A stretch of 64,000 nt of DNA, from NCBI RefSeq assembly GCF_033115175.1, contig NC_084827.1, positions 145,507,701 to 145,571,700 of the forward strand, given 5' to 3'. The DNA comes from Lepus europaeus. Its lineage: Eukaryota > Chordata > Mammalia > Lagomorpha > Leporidae. A program made the translations under genes and the position numbers. The notes beneath the pieces were generated by a model that saw only the letters and a program-made list of their open reading frames with translations, did no database searches and was not told where the DNA came from. Below, piece after piece: positions 1 to 11,249 of this stretch (positions are counted from its first letter, which is position 1; every line of letters starts with the position of its first letter).

Positions 1-416
1 AGTGACAGGCTGGACTGACTTTGGCTGCTATACTGGGAATACAGGGGGCACAGGTAGACCAGGAGACCAGGCAGGAGGCTACAGAGTGATTATCTGTGGA
101 AGAGATGAGCATGGCTTGTACCGGTGGCCTGGGCGGTGAGGGTCTGGGTGTGCTTTAAGGTAGAGCCTACGGGATTCGCCTTCAGACTGGCATGGGTGTG
201 AGGGAAAGACTCAGCTTTTCACCCGGGGCCATGGGAACAGGGGTGCAGTCACTGAGCTGGAAGGGGCTGCAAGGGGAGTGGGTGTGGTGGAGCGCAGGAG
301 CTTGGCCTGGAACACGCCGAGCTGGAGTTGTCCAGTAAACTCCCAAGTAAGTCACGTGGGGAGGGGGCAGCTGAACAGCTGAGACCACGCTTCAGGGTTA
401 GAGTCATGAATGTACT
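1..416. other. MPP4 intron 4, no recognised element
   Basis: Mostly unique sequence. I see no MPP4 exon 5 and no clear repeat before the CSINE that starts near 418. Confidence 0.5.
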
Positions 417-417
417 G

Positions 418-727
418 GGCCCCTGCTGTGGCTTGCTCGGTAAAGCTGCTGCCTGCGGCGCCGGCGTCCCACATGGGCACTGGTTCAAGACCCGGTGGCT
501 CTACTTCCAATCCAGCTCCCTGCTAGTGCACCTGGGAAGGCAGCAGAGGACAGCCCTAGTTCTTGGGCCCCTGCACCCACATGGGAGACCCAGAAGAGGC
601 TCCTGGCTTTGGCCTGGCCCAGCCCCGGCTATTGCAGCCAACTGGGGAGTAAACCAGTTTCTCTCACTCACTCACTCACTCACTCACTGACTAATTCTGT
701 TTTGTAAATAAATAAATCTTTCCAAAA
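418..727 (+). mobile_element. CSINE, middle-age type
   Basis: Full-length copy running from GGGCCCCTGCTGTGG through GGCCCAAG-like and GGGGAGTAAACCAG landmarks to an AAATAAATAAATCTTT tail. It contains a (CTCA)n run at about 661-689 in place of the usual CT-rich tract. Confidence 0.85.
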
Positions 728-1021
728 ATAGAATTATAAATTTAGGAATCATTACTATAATACCACTCTGTTTACATTGGCAAGTTGCGTACAAGGTTTA
801 GGGACAAAACAAGGTCAGTAGATACATGTTAACGATGTGGGAGTTTTCTGTTTTAATTTGGGGAAATAGCCAGCTAATTTTCTCCCTTATATTCAAGTTC
901 AATGACAAACACTTACTAAGATGCATACTCTTCAGTGAAACGCTTCCACTGGGGCCTTTGATTTGGGGCCCGCACGGCAGGTGAGCCACAGCTCTGCTAT
1001 CCCTAGAGGAGGCAAGCTTAC

Positions 1022-1099
1022 CTCGCGGGACAATGCCTGTGCGTGGTGCGTGGCGGGAGCCAATTTCTTTTCTTGGAACTCCTGGAGGCAGTCATATAC
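1022..1099 (-). CDS. MPP4: MPP4 exon 4 (residues 67-92, L27 region)
   Basis: 78 nt, phase 0 at both ends, encoding [20 protein letters not shown] then QALSRE; human reads [20 protein letters not shown]. Acceptor CTGCAG, donor GTAAGC. Exon 5 of MPP4 is not seen to the left, so the window begins in MPP4 intron 4. Confidence 0.95.
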
Positions 1100-2411
1100 C
1101 TGCAGAAAGGTGAAGGTGGGAGAAGTGATGGTGCTCAGGGCATGGGTCACGTTCAGAATAAAAGGCTGTCAAAGGGGAGACGCGGCCTGGGCAGCTGCCA
1201 GAGCCGTCAACACATGGGGTGGGCAGGTCTGCACTCAGGCGGGGCTCCCGTGGCCAGAGAGAGAGGCACTCAGTGGCTGCGAGGCTTCTGAGGCGAGATG
1301 GTTGGCTGCCCCGGGAAGCTGAGCCTCCCCGTGCGATTTCACTGATAAACAGAAATCCAAACGTTTGTCAAGCTGGGTGTGAGTAGGGTTTCTGGGGCTC
1401 AGAGCAACCGGGATGTATAGGCAGTGCTCAAAGGGGCATCTCAAGGGAGGGTCTTTCTGGGGAGCCCTGGGAGGCCCTTTGCAGCATACAAGGCATGAGT
1501 GCAGTGCCTAGGGGTCAGCCAGGGCTCTACAGGCTGGGCACACCACCGCCGCTCCTCTGTGCTCTGATCCCTGTGGCTAGCCATTTCCCATTCCCCCCCT
1601 AATTCTCCAGTGAAGGTGCATTCTAAAAATTCCAACTTCCTCTCTGCTAATCCTGGGAATTTTTTTCCATACCAAGGCCTAGAGGTGGCCTAGCTCTGCA
1701 GCGCAGCCTTCAGCCTTGCATTCCGAGTGGAGCTTCTCGGACAGGTGGAGGCGTGAGGCCCCGTGGGCCTGGCTCAGCCCAGCCTCCCCCGTCCGCCTCT
1801 GTGGTGGCATCACTTCCCTGCTCTACCTGCAGGCCAGCGCTCAAGTCCACCTGGAGGTGGTGGAGGCTGATTGGTGATGCAGGGAACACAAAGATCCCTT
1901 GTGGCGAGCAAGAGCCGTGCCCAGGACAAAGTCGCGATTCCTGTCTTAGTCGATCCTGCAGGGAAAGTAGCTAGGAGAAACCAAGTGCTTGAAAACACAT
2001 GACCCAAGTACTCTTTTGATCTTGCTAAGGATGCTGCTATTTCAGAGTATGATATTAACAAGTGTCATTAACTGCTCTTATTTATAATACATCGAATTTA
2101 TAATTTATATATAGAATTTATAATTTATAATATTAACTGCTCTCATTTCACACTTACGTGAAGGAAACACCTACACCTTCAGAAACAACTTCAAAAGAAT
2201 CTTTCTTAATCACATTTGTTCAGAACAACAAGATTATGGCAGGAGCCTTTCCTGATTAGGAGAGTCTACGGTATTGCGTATCCAATTTTAGCCAAATGAA
2301 AAAGGAAGAAGAAATGTTTGGGAGAGAAAACGTTGAGATTCCTCAACAGAAGCATAAAGGTTTCACTCTCCAAATTGAGTAAAGAGGAATCAATTTTTGA
2401 AAGCATTTTTG
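1100..2411. other. MPP4 intron 3, unique stretch
   Basis: No exon or confident repeat seen. An AT-rich patch at about 2080-2140 has repeated AATTTATAATTTATA units. Confidence 0.5.
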
Positions 2412-2682
2412 TTGGGCCAGGCCTTTGGCCCAAGGCACTGCTTTGAACACCTGGATTCCATATTGAGTGCCTGGTTCGCGTTCTGGCTACTGAGCTTCCA
2501 AGCCAGCTTCCTGCTAATGCACACCCTGGGAGGGGCAGATAATGACTCCCTGCCATCCATATGGGAGACTGAGTCACTGGCTCCTGGCCCAGCCTGGACC
2601 ACTTCTGCTTATTCTAGGTATTTGGGGGAGTGAACCAGCAGATGGACAATCTCTCTCTCTGCCTTTCAAATAAATGCTAAAA
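2412..2682 (+). mobile_element. Old CSINE-like SINE
   Basis: Diverged copy with the landmarks GCTTCCAAGCCAGCTTCCTG, TAATGCACACCCTGGGAGG, GAACCAGCAGATGGA and a CTTTCAAATAAAT 3' end. The 5' portion is degraded. Confidence 0.75.
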
Positions 2683-2964
2683 GGAAAGAACTAAAGCATT
2701 TTGGTTTGTTCAGAGCTGGCCTCAAGGACCAAGTCTTGCATGCAGCAGATGAGCTGCTGCTGATGCCACCATGGTGTGTGCTCTGCGATCCCAGGGCTAT
2801 GGGAGGAAACAGGGGTGCAGGGAGAAAAAAGAGGGGCTGGGCAGTCTTTCCCACCTAAGCCATTTCCTTCCTAGGTGCTGTGTGCAGCTCCTCTCTGAGG
2901 ACTGTCTTCCAAAAACTTTCTCCAAGTTGAACTCTCCTGTCAGTTGACAAGTGATACCACTGAG

Positions 2965-3300
2965 TGGGTAGTGGCTATGGCCCGAACGTCTGTGTACCCC
3001 AAATCCATGTGCTGTAACCACTCCCCTCCCCCTCCCCCGGAGACAGTGGTATCAGACAGTGGAGTCTTTGGGGTGATCAGACCACAAGGATGCAACCCTC
3101 ATGGATGAGATTAGGGCCCGAGAGAGACCCCTGCCCCATGCACCATGGGGGTTCACCATGTGAACCACAGCCGAGCCCTCCACAGACACCAAGTCTGCCA
3201 ACGCCTTGATCTTGAGTCCAAGGCCAGCTTCCAGAGCCATACGAAGTAACTGTCTGTTGTTTGTAACCACCAGTTTGCAGCACTTGGTTAGAGCGGCCTC
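2965..3300 (+). mobile_element. MaLR-type (MLT1/MST-like) LTR
   Basis: Matches the known MaLR LTR layout in order: a GAATGTGTGTCCCC-like start, an ATTAGG...CCTTTGGG-like stretch, CTCATGGATGAGATTAG, CACCATG, ACACCAAGTCTGCCAACGCC and TTGATCTTG. Non-coding fragment of an ancient endogenous LTR. Confidence 0.65.
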
Positions 3301-3368
3301 ATTGGACTACGGTCGTGGTTTTCCTACCCGCACCGTAAGCAAAGGCTTCCCAGTAAAGGGGCGCTTAC

Positions 3369-3490
3369 CTTCAGCAGAGCCTGCAGCCACGGAGAGTGCA
3401 GGAGATCATACAGGAGACACACTCCGTTCACGTCGCGGCTGTAGAACAGACTCAGCTCTTGCAGCACCAGCCTCAGGATGTGGGAGAGGC
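3369..3490 (-). CDS. MPP4: MPP4 exon 3 (residues 26-66, L27 domain)
   Basis: 122 nt encoding [20 protein letters not shown] and [20 protein letters not shown], near-identical to human MPP4 (Q replaced by H at residue 29). This helical stretch is the first L27 domain, which pairs with L27 partners such as LIN7 proteins. Acceptor CCCTAG, donor GTAAGC. Confidence 0.95.
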
Positions 3491-3609
3491 CTAGGGAAAG
3501 AGCGCGGAGAGCAGGTGGCAGGCAGGCGTGGCAAGAGAGGCAGATACAATTGCAGAGGGCAACTCAGACACCTGGAGCGTGCCTTACAGTCTCGGGAGGA
3601 GTAGACACA

Positions 3610-3720
3610 ACCCTGGATTTAGGGCCAAAAGATCTGGCTTCACACCCTAGCCCATCACCTGCTGTGGGAGCTTCAAAAAGTCACGTAAGCCTCTGAAACC
3701 CAGTTTCCTTGTGGCCAAAC
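3610..3720 (+). repeat. MIR fragment
   Basis: Contains the MIR core order: CTGGATTT..., CTGGCTTCACA, GTGACCT-like, and AAGTCACGTAAGCCTCTGAAACCCAGTTTCC reduced here to its landmarks. Diverged. Confidence 0.55.
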
Positions 3721-3744
3721 AAGAATACAAAACATTCTTGGAAA

Positions 3745-3868
3745 ATGTGGGTCCTGAAAAAAACTGTGCATGGACTTCCTTTTTTTTTTTTTTTTTTTTT
3801 TTGCCCCAAAATAGACTTATCTTTCAATTCCACTTTTCCATGAACTTTCTGAAAGAACTTCATGGGCT
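3745..3868 (+). mobile_element. Mariner-like MITE fragment
   Basis: Shares the order ACTGTGCATGGA, CCCCAAAATAGACTTAT, CTTTCAATTCCA and TTTTCCATGAACTTTCTGAA with the copies at 11250 and 38488, with a T22-plus tract inserted at about 3779-3802. Its 3' end is abutted by the young CSINE at 3870. Confidence 0.55.
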
Positions 3869-3869
3869 G

Positions 3870-4212
3870 GGCCGGTGCCGTGGCTCAATAGGCTAATCCT
3901 CCGCCTTTTGGCGCCAGCACACCAGGTTCTAGTCCTGGTTGGGGCAGCGATCCTGTCCTGGTTGCCCCTCTTCAAGGCCAGCTCTCTGCTGTGGCCAGGG
4001 AGTGCAGTGGAGGATGGCCCAAGTGCTTGGGTCCTGCACCCCATGGGAGACCAGGAGAAGCACCTGGCTCCTGCCATTGGATCAGCGTGGTGCGCCCACC
4101 GCAGCGTGCCTACCGCGGTGGCCATTGGAGGGTGAACCAATGGCAAAAAGGAAGACCTTTCTCTCTGTCTCTCTCTCACTGTCCACTCTGCCTGTCAAAA
4201 ATTAAAAAAAAA
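3870..4212 (+). mobile_element. Young CSINE with perfect target-site duplication
   Basis: Young subtype: GGCTAATCCTCCGCCTT then a B-box-like GGTTCTAGTCC, GGAGTGCAGTGGAGGATGG, GAGGGTGAACCAA, TCTCTCACTGTCCACTC and a poly(A) tail. The 18-bp sequence AAAGAACTTCATGGGCTG is repeated at 3852-3869 and 4213-4230. Confidence 0.93.
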
Positions 4213-4597
4213 AAAGAACTTCATGGGCTGACTTTCTTGTAGAGCTGTTGCTATTATTAGCATAACTAACATTAGGACATCAAATGGAAGGTTTCAATAG
4301 CATAATGTGACTGTTTCCCTGTCCCCATCTTCCTGGCCTGTGCTGCATCCCAGAATAATCCCCTTGTTTTCCGTATCCTCTTTCTCTAACCATCACGTCG
4401 TTTGTTTGTGCTCTTTCTGAAAATTCTTAGTGCAAATGTCCTTGAAACACCACTGGTTTCTAGGACAAATCTCAGCTTCTACTGATTGCAGGACTCAATG
4501 GATTTTAGTGAATGCTTGATTTTTCAACAAAGGTTTTCATAGAAATTCTATTTTTATAGTTATATTTTGAATGTGAACAAGTTATGCAGTTCTAAGA

Positions 4598-4906
4598 TTT
4601 TTTTTAAATGTGTATTTATTTTCATCTATTGGGGGGAGAGAAAAAGGGAGAGGGAGAAGGAGAGAGAATCAATCTCCTATCCACTGGTTCACTCCCCAGA
4701 TGCCCTCAGCAGCTGGGACTGGGAACTCCGCCTGCGTCTCTCACGTGGGTGGCAGGGCCCGAGGACTTGGGCTGTCTTCTGCTGCCTCCCAAGATGCACT
4801 AGCAGGAAGCTGGATCAGAAGCAGAGCAGGACTCGACCTGGTGCTCCCGTATGGGATGCAGACATCCCAAGTAGGGGTACAACTCGCTGTGACACAGTCC
4901 CCACCC
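4598..4906 (-). mobile_element. Old CSINE-like SINE, minus strand
   Basis: Reverse-orientation copy from a TTTTTTTAAATGTGTATTTA tail through a GAGAGAGAATC tract, GGTTCACTCCCCAGATG and AGCAGGAAGCTGGATCAGAA to the 5' end near GGTACAACTCGCTGTGACAC. Confidence 0.75.
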
Positions 4907-5157
4907 CTGTTCTACATTATAATAAAATACTGTAGGGCAGGGAGCCAAAGGGTTCTGAATCCACCACGCTGATTCCTTTCCTTGAAAATTGCCCTCCAAC
5001 TTGTCATGAGAATGTGTAGCAGTGCAACCAAATCTGCACGACGATTCCCTGTAGGGATCACGGCCCACCCATCAGGATTTCCTTCCATTCATTGAGCACA
5101 TATTTATGGCGAAATTGTAAGGCTTCTGTGGTCTAGAGGAACCCAGGCAGCACATAC

Positions 5158-5266
5158 CATTTTCCGACTTGGCTGCTGAAGAAAGCTTCCTGTCCTTGTC
5201 CGGCGGAGCTGCTCCTCTGTCTGACTGTATCATCCTCCCTGCCTGCGCTCCGAAAGGAATTCAGCT
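5158..5266 (-). CDS. MPP4: MPP4 exon 2: start codon and N-terminus (residues 1-26)
   Basis: The ATG is at 5231-5233 (minus strand). The coding part is 5158-5233 and reads MIQSDRGAAPPDKDRKLSSA then AKSEN, clearly related to the human MPP4 start MIQSDKGADPPDKKD but one residue shorter. The 33 bases before the ATG are 5' UTR, starting after a CTTTCCAG acceptor with a pyrimidine tract, so at least one non-coding exon lies upstream. Donor GTATGT; G26 is split. MPP4 is a MAGUK scaffold enriched at photoreceptor synapses. Confidence 0.9.
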
Positions 5267-7540
5267 CTGGAAAGCAGAGGGGCCACACACAGCACGCAGC
5301 ACACGCAGCCACACTGGCCACACAGCTCTCAGCGCGTGGCAGTCCCGTGGCATCGGTTGAGCAAACAGAGCACCAAGCTGTGCCCTGGGATGGACAGCAA
5401 ATCAAACCCTGCTTGCTTTGAAACACTGTGGCAGTGGCCAATCTAAACTCACTGGCACTAGCTTTGTAAAACCGCCCACCCTGCCTCCTAGCTTTCAAAC
5501 AAGTGACAAGTAATGCTGTACCAGCGAACTCCACAATGGCCATGGAAGGTGTATACTCTGAGAAAACTAGGAAGGGCTTTGAAAACTGCGTTGTACTCAC
5601 ACAAGCTTATGTTTTAATTCCATTTCCCTGAACTTTGTGGATCCCCTTGTATCTGGCTCATGTAAAAGTTCAAAGGCAGAGGCGACCCAGGGCTGGAAGG
5701 GTAGCCCTGTTGCAGGAAGTCGTCAGGGAATAGACTTCTTCTAGCTCACAGCTCCACCACCCAGCGGAGTCATATTGTTTTCACCCACTTTCTCCAAGAC
5801 GGTGGCTGAAGCTCCAGCCATCACTCCTACATTTCAGCCCACCGCTGTGTAAGGAAGTCTTCTAGAAGTTGTCCTACACAATGAGGAACCATCCCACTCC
5901 CTGTATAACTTTCAAATGATGCCCTCAGGGGAAAAAAGCAGCTACAATTGTCTGAATCAAGAATCCAATTTTTCATTGTGTATAAACACAACATTTTTTC
6001 AGTGTTAATGTACATTGAACTTGATGGTTTGCTACCAGCATCGAGAAATACATTTATTTTGTTCAGCTTTAAACCTTACCAAACTGCTCCCAAATCATAA
6101 AATTATGTCATGATGCGCAGTGCTGCTTGTGGCATTTAGGGGATTCTCTAACATACTCTATAGTCAAGCTATGTCCACCCCTGCATTCCCTGTTGGATCT
6201 TCACAGATTCAGACAGGTGCTAGTTCATTCTTTCATTGGGGTAGTGATGTTCTATATTTACACCTGAAGTAGACGATGTCTTATTAACTATGCTTCTTTT
6301 ATTTGTGCTTTTTATCATTACCAAAAAACTATGTGGGTTTTTTTTTTTTTAAACCACATGTAGTCAAGGTTTTCAGTCAAGGTTCTTCCAGGAGCAGACA
6401 CACAGCCAAGATTCTAGTGCAGGCTGCTTAGTTGGGGAGGAATCCCAGGAAACAGCAGTGGGGCACAGGGCCTTGCGGCAAGAAAGGGGGTAGCCAGGAG
6501 AAGGTGTGTCATCAACCGAGGGTCCACCTGGGCAAGTGGAGCTCAATCCCATGGAGGGACAAGGGACAAGGGCAAGGGCTGGTTGCCCACCAACGTCGCC
6601 AGTCATTGGTCAGGGGCTCCTCCCAGACAGCATTACTCCTGGCACTGCTATGGACATGGTCAGATAGCAGGTGCACGCTTCGGCAGGTGGAAGATGATGA
6701 GGACAAGATATGGGTGAGGTACCAACACCATTTGTTATACCAGGATAATAGAGTGCATGCCAACGTCTTTTAAAAGCAGCATTTCCAATTAGTTGCTAAA
6801 GTCTGGAGTACTGAACCTGAACGAGCTGAGAAGCATTCTCTAGAATCTATGTAGATTCTGACTAAAAGGAAGAGAGATCAGAATTATGTGGAAGCAAGAA
6901 CACTGGTAAGGAATGTTCCGCAACTCTCCCATACACACTCTCTCCCAGGCTCAATGCCACGTTCCAGTTCTCTGGAGTCTACCAAGACTTGGTAGCATTG
7001 TGCTTCTGCCTTGCTGCCCCACCATCCATCCTGCCCTGTCCCAACTGGGTCAGGTGAAACCGTGCCATTTCCTGTGTTCTGCTTTCCTAAGCCTCGATTG
7101 CATCATTGAGCACAAGAGTGGCAAATACGACTTGTCTTCCTTAGGGAGGGGAGGGCGGGGAATCGGACAGGGAGATGGACTGCCCGCCAGGCAAATCAGA
7201 GCAGCAGACGGGGCTGGCGCCAGGCAATCTCCTAAAATTCTGTTACTCTAGTGCGTCTCACACATCACACACATCCTGGATGAGGCTGCTCAGAGTGAAC
7301 AGCTTCTGACCCATTTACAGCCGAGCTCGGGGCAGCCGGATAACTCACTTATTCACATATTCCAAACAGCTCATCCTGACCCAAAGCTTCTCATACAGGT
7401 GGAAACCATCATTTTCATCCCCATAACTTAGGCGAACTCTTAAAAACTGTGCGCGCCTGGGCGTCTTCAGTTTTCTGTGGCAAATTTACCACGGACTACA
7501 TTGCCGACCCCCAAGTCACACGGTGAAGATAATTAGGTGA
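5267..7540. other. MPP4 intron 1 region, no confident element
   Basis: No exon recognised. The stretch 6355-6640 resembles an ancient LTR or LINE end but I cannot name it. Open frames such as the 155-codon one over 5133-5600 are in the wrong frame for MPP4 exon 2 and are not genes. Confidence 0.4.
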
Positions 7541-7735
7541 GTTCATGAGCGGGGCCCTCATGATGGCATTAGCGCCCCTAGGAGACACCCCCACCCCGAA
7601 AGCAGCCATCTGCAAGCCAGGAAGTCTTCAGAACTCAGACCCCAGACTTCCAGCCGCCAGGGCTGTGCTAAAGCCAGTCTGCTGTTCAAGCCACTTGGCC
7701 ACGGCATTTTGTTATGGCAGCCCACACTAAGACAC
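7541..7735 (+). mobile_element. MaLR-type LTR fragment
   Basis: 3' part of an MLT1/MST-like LTR: CCCTCATGATGGCATTAGCG, GAAGTCTTCAGAACTC, CAAGCCACTTGGCC, GGCATTTTGTTATGGCAGCC and CACTAAGACA landmarks. Confidence 0.6.
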
Positions 7736-8880
7736 AACTCATCGAAAGCAAACGGTCTTCCCTCCCTCCAGGAGGCTAAGAAAACAGCTGTGAATTAATG
7801 TCCTCGCAGCCCCTCTGCTTCCCAATTCTCTCATTCATAAACTCGCCCGCTGTCCTGTATGTGTCATGCCTGGGGAACAGAGGCTTTGTCTTGTGCACGG
7901 TGTGGCCTCACCTGCCCCAGTGCTTGGCCATAGCAAGGCCTCTCAAAGTTCAGTTCTTGTTGGAAAGGGATAGAGAAACAGGAGGCCCAGAAATGGAAGG
8001 CAAAGCCTGGGCCCTCTCCCAGGGACTTGGAAGCAGCTGGGACCGGAAACCTGAGCCAGGAGGCAGCTTGGCCCCTCCTCTTCTCCCTACCCTGGTTCCC
8101 CGACTTTAACCTCCTCCTCCACCCAGCTGTAAAATCAGGGGCTGAGGGGGATCTTACAGGTGACCAGATGCAACACCTTCATTCCGCAGAGAGCGAACCT
8201 GACAGGCAATGAGGTATTCGGGAGAACTAGCCAGTACAAGGTCAAGGTCTCCCCTTCCCTCCCTCTCAGGGTCTCTGGACCGTCTTTGTCAGCTAGGATG
8301 GAGCCGTGTCTGCTGTCCAGAGAACAAGGATTCTGGACTGAGCCTGCAAGCGAGGCATCAGCCAGCCACATGTAAGCCGAGGCCGATTGAGTGACTCGGA
8401 GGGACGGCCAGTTCTTGGCACTGACTCAGAAGCTGCACTAGGGTACCTGACTCTGAAGAACTGGTCCTAAACGTTACTTTAAAAATCAGCACTCCCACTG
8501 GCTTTTAAAAATACACTGATTATTGAATGACCCTACCCCCTACCCCTGAATGCTTGCTTTTCAAGATAAAGCTTTTTACCAAAGTACTTGAAGTTTTACC
8601 AAAGTACTTGAAGTTCTGACAAGAAATAACCCATACCCATACGGCCGGCTTGCTCTGGGTCCAAATGTCGACGGGGATGAATTCTCCATTTTACTCGATC
8701 TCTACAACAACTTTTTAATCCGTACTAAGAAAACAGCTTCCCAAATAAAACCTGCTCTTCTAAAATAATAAAATTCTCCAGGCAGCCTGGATTACCAAGA
8801 AACTAAACCGCTTGTAGTAGATTACCCAGCATTCTACCTTCAGCTATTAAAAACAGCCAGACAAGCCAGACCATCGCAGG
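7736..8880. other. Unique sequence upstream of MPP4
   Basis: No gene recognised. A perfect 20-bp direct duplication (TTTTACCAAAGTACTTGAAG) lies at 8574-8593 and 8594-8613. Confidence 0.5.
8574..8613. repeat. Perfect 20-bp tandem duplication
   Basis: TTTTACCAAAGTACTTGAAG occurs twice head-to-tail without mismatch. Confidence 0.95.
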
Positions 8881-8923
8881 ATTCTCGGCTGGTACCCGAG
8901 GATTATTTGGCGAGATCACTTAC

Positions 8924-9060
8924 CTGCAAGACTGCACACCTGCGCTGTTGCGCCCACACAGACACAGCTTTAGTAGGAAACACGAGCCGGCTATTAGCTG
9001 CCAAAGTCACCTCGCTGCTCCAGATAAACTCTCTGCACATCCTCTTTGACTTAATCCGCG
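8924..9060 (-). promoter_or_regulatory. Candidate MPP4 non-coding first exon and promoter
   Basis: On the minus strand a strong donor, TTGCAG followed by GTAAGT (exon side ends at 8924), sits in non-repetitive sequence 3.7 kb upstream of MPP4 exon 2, where a 5' UTR exon is required. Two CRX-like homeodomain core motifs (TAATCC/GGATTA) lie at 9052-9057 and 8900-8905, which would suit a photoreceptor gene. No TATA box is evident and the transcription start is unknown. This is inference; the donor could be chance. Confidence 0.3.
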
Positions 9061-9690
9061 GCCCCAGCCCGGCCTAACCAGGAAATGACTCCTAAAGCTG
9101 CCCGGTCACAAATCTTCTTAAGTGGGCCTTGCACTGAAAACTCTCATTTGTATCATTTTCAATCTTCACCTCGTCTTCTCTTTCTCAAGTTGCCAATACA
9201 CAGTTAACACCAAAAACAGTATTTTTGTTGGCTCTTTTAGGATTAAAGCCCCCTCACCCCCGTAACGAAGTACACATTTTGTTTTAATGAAAGGAAACAC
9301 TGTGGATGCACCTGGTGCTAGCCACCATCAGCCTTATCAGCATCCTCACGTTCCCGTGAGTCAACGGGGGAAGCCGCTCAGCCCACAATGCTGAGGCCTT
9401 CCAGAAGCAGCTCCTCTGGCATCGGCTCACAAGCTACCAGCTCACAAGCTCACCCTGTCTCCGGTTGGAGTCACGGGCATCCCTTGGAACTGGGATTCTT
9501 TCAGTCTCTTGCATAAAATGGTGCGGCATTTGCACACAACCAATGCACATCCTCCCCTAAACTCTGAATCACTTCTAGATTATTTATCCAATATAATGGC
9601 AGTGCTACTTAAACTGTTATAATGTATGATTTAGGAAATAATGCAAACACCATCTCTATTCAGTACAGAAGCAATTTTTTAAAAATATAG
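9061..9690. other. Intergenic, unique
   Basis: No exon or repeat recognised between the candidate MPP4 promoter and the next CSINE. Confidence 0.45.
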
Positions 9691-9693
9691 TTT

Positions 9694-9998
9694 TGGGCCG
9701 GCACTGTGGCGTAGCAGGTAAAGCCGCCTCCTGCGTGTGGCATCCCATATGGGCACCTGTTGGAGTCCCGGCTGCTCCACTTCCAACCCAGCTCTCTGCT
9801 ATGGCCTCAGAAGGCAGCAGAAGACGGCCCAAGTCCTTGGGCCCCTGCACCCGTGTGGGAGAATCAGAAGAAGCTTCTGGCATCAGATCAGCCCGGCTCT
9901 GGCTGTCACAGCCATTTGGGGACTGAATAGGTGGATGGAAGACCTCTCTCTCTCTCTCAACCTCTGGCTCTTTAAATAAATAAATAAATAAATCTTTA
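9694..9998 (+). mobile_element. CSINE, middle-age type
   Basis: Full-length: GGGCCGGCACTGTGGCG, GGCATCCCATATGGGCACC, CAGAAGACGGCCCAAGTCCT and a tail of AAATAAATAAATAAATAAATC. The antisense 151-codon open frames here are SINE artefacts. Confidence 0.9.
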
Positions 9999-10012
9999 TA
10001 TATATATGTATA

Positions 10013-10051
<39 letters not shown>

Positions 10052-10052
10052 T
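9996..10052. repeat. (TA)n/(TATG)n microsatellite
   Basis: Alternating TA with TG interruptions grown from the CSINE tail. Confidence 0.9.
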
Positions 10053-10815
10053 CTATCCACAGTTGGTTGAATCCACAGCTGTGGAACCTGTGGAGACAGA
10101 GAACCAAGCATCTAACTTTATGTGAAAATTCTCTGCTGCAGGGCCTGGTCTGTGGGGAAACTATTTGGAGGCAGGGATCACAGAAGTACAAGAGAAGGGC
10201 TACTGACGACAGCAAGGCCCAAGGTAGAGACCAAACAAGTTCATCATCGACTCTATCCCAAGTTAAACAAGTCTCCTTCTCTCTCCTCTGAGGATGAAAA
10301 CACAGCTGGGAACACACACATCTGGCGATGCTTTGCACACACAGTACATTTTATCCAAAGCCTTTAATTGTAATGAAGTTTTCATTTTAACATTTTCTTT
10401 TTTTACCTTGAGATCTTTCAGTGCACAACCCTACCTGCAATGCCAGCTCCGGCAGCCGTGGTAGGGAAGAGCATTAGGATTAGATTAGAAAAGCTCCAAG
10501 GAGGAGGCTCAGCTCTGGCAGCAAGCAAATCACTGCCAGTCCTTATCTGCAAAATGGTAGAAAGGGGGTTCGCATCGGCCCCCCAGGCTGCTGTGAGCAT
10601 TCCTCCTGCACGTCTAAGACCCGCCCAAGCGGCAAGAGTGCCAGACATTTCCCCTTACAGACATCAACCTGGAGCTGCGTTCTGAGACTCGCAAATTTAT
10701 CATTTTAATAAGGTATCTGGAAAGTATCAATAGTACGAAGCCCCTCCCCTCCGGTAGGAAATAGCCAGTCTCACTGAAGGCTCCAGAGAAAGGACGAACT
10801 GTAACATGTTCTTAG
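10053..10815. other. Intergenic, mostly unique
   Basis: Possible weak MIR piece at about 10530-10610 (TCCTTATCTGCAAAATGG then GCTGTGAGCATT). Nothing else recognised. Confidence 0.4.
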
Positions 10816-10821
10816 AACTAA

Positions 10822-11145
10822 GGCAGCAAGGGACTGGCGCTGTGTGGGAGCAGGCTAAGCCTCCACCTGTGCCACTGGCATCCCACAGGCACCAGTTTGA
10901 GTCCTGGCTGCTCCTCTTCCAATCCAGCTCTCTGCTTATGGCCTGGGAAAAGCAGTGGACGATGGCCCAAGTGCTTGGGGCCCTGCAACAACACAGGAGA
11001 CCCAGAAGAAGCTCTTGGCTCCTGACTTCAGATTGGTCCAGCTCCAGCCACAGGGAATGAACCAACAGACGGAAGACTTTGTTCCTCTCTCTCTCTCTCT
11101 CTCTCTCTCTGTAACTCTGCATCTCAAATAAATAAAATCTTAAAC
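10822..11145 (+). mobile_element. CSINE, middle-age type
   Basis: GGACTGGCGCTGTGTGGGAG, CAGTTTGAGTCCTGGCTGCT, GATGGCCCAAGTGCTTGGGG and a (CT)n tract at about 11087-11110 before AAATAAATAAAATCTT. Confidence 0.87.
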
Positions 11146-11249
11146 AAAACAAAAAAGACTAAGGCAGCTGGTCACCATTTAAGAATTTCTTAGTAGGCTC
11201 ATTTGGCTGAAATGGACAAAGGTTTTATTTGTCCATTCCTGTATTTGAA

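Noticed and set aside
3779..3802. Poly(T) tract as a terminator
   Set aside because: It lies within a transposon-derived piece and is better explained as an expanded A/T run.
5133..5600. 155-codon minus-strand open frame as a gene
   Set aside because: It overlaps MPP4 exon 2 in the wrong frame; the MPP4 frame with a proper acceptor and donor explains the locus.
9656..10338. Two 151-codon minus-strand open frames
   Set aside because: They are antisense reading through a CSINE and its TA microsatellite; similar peptides (GPSSTALPGHSRELD, SWSPMG) recur at every CSINE in the window.
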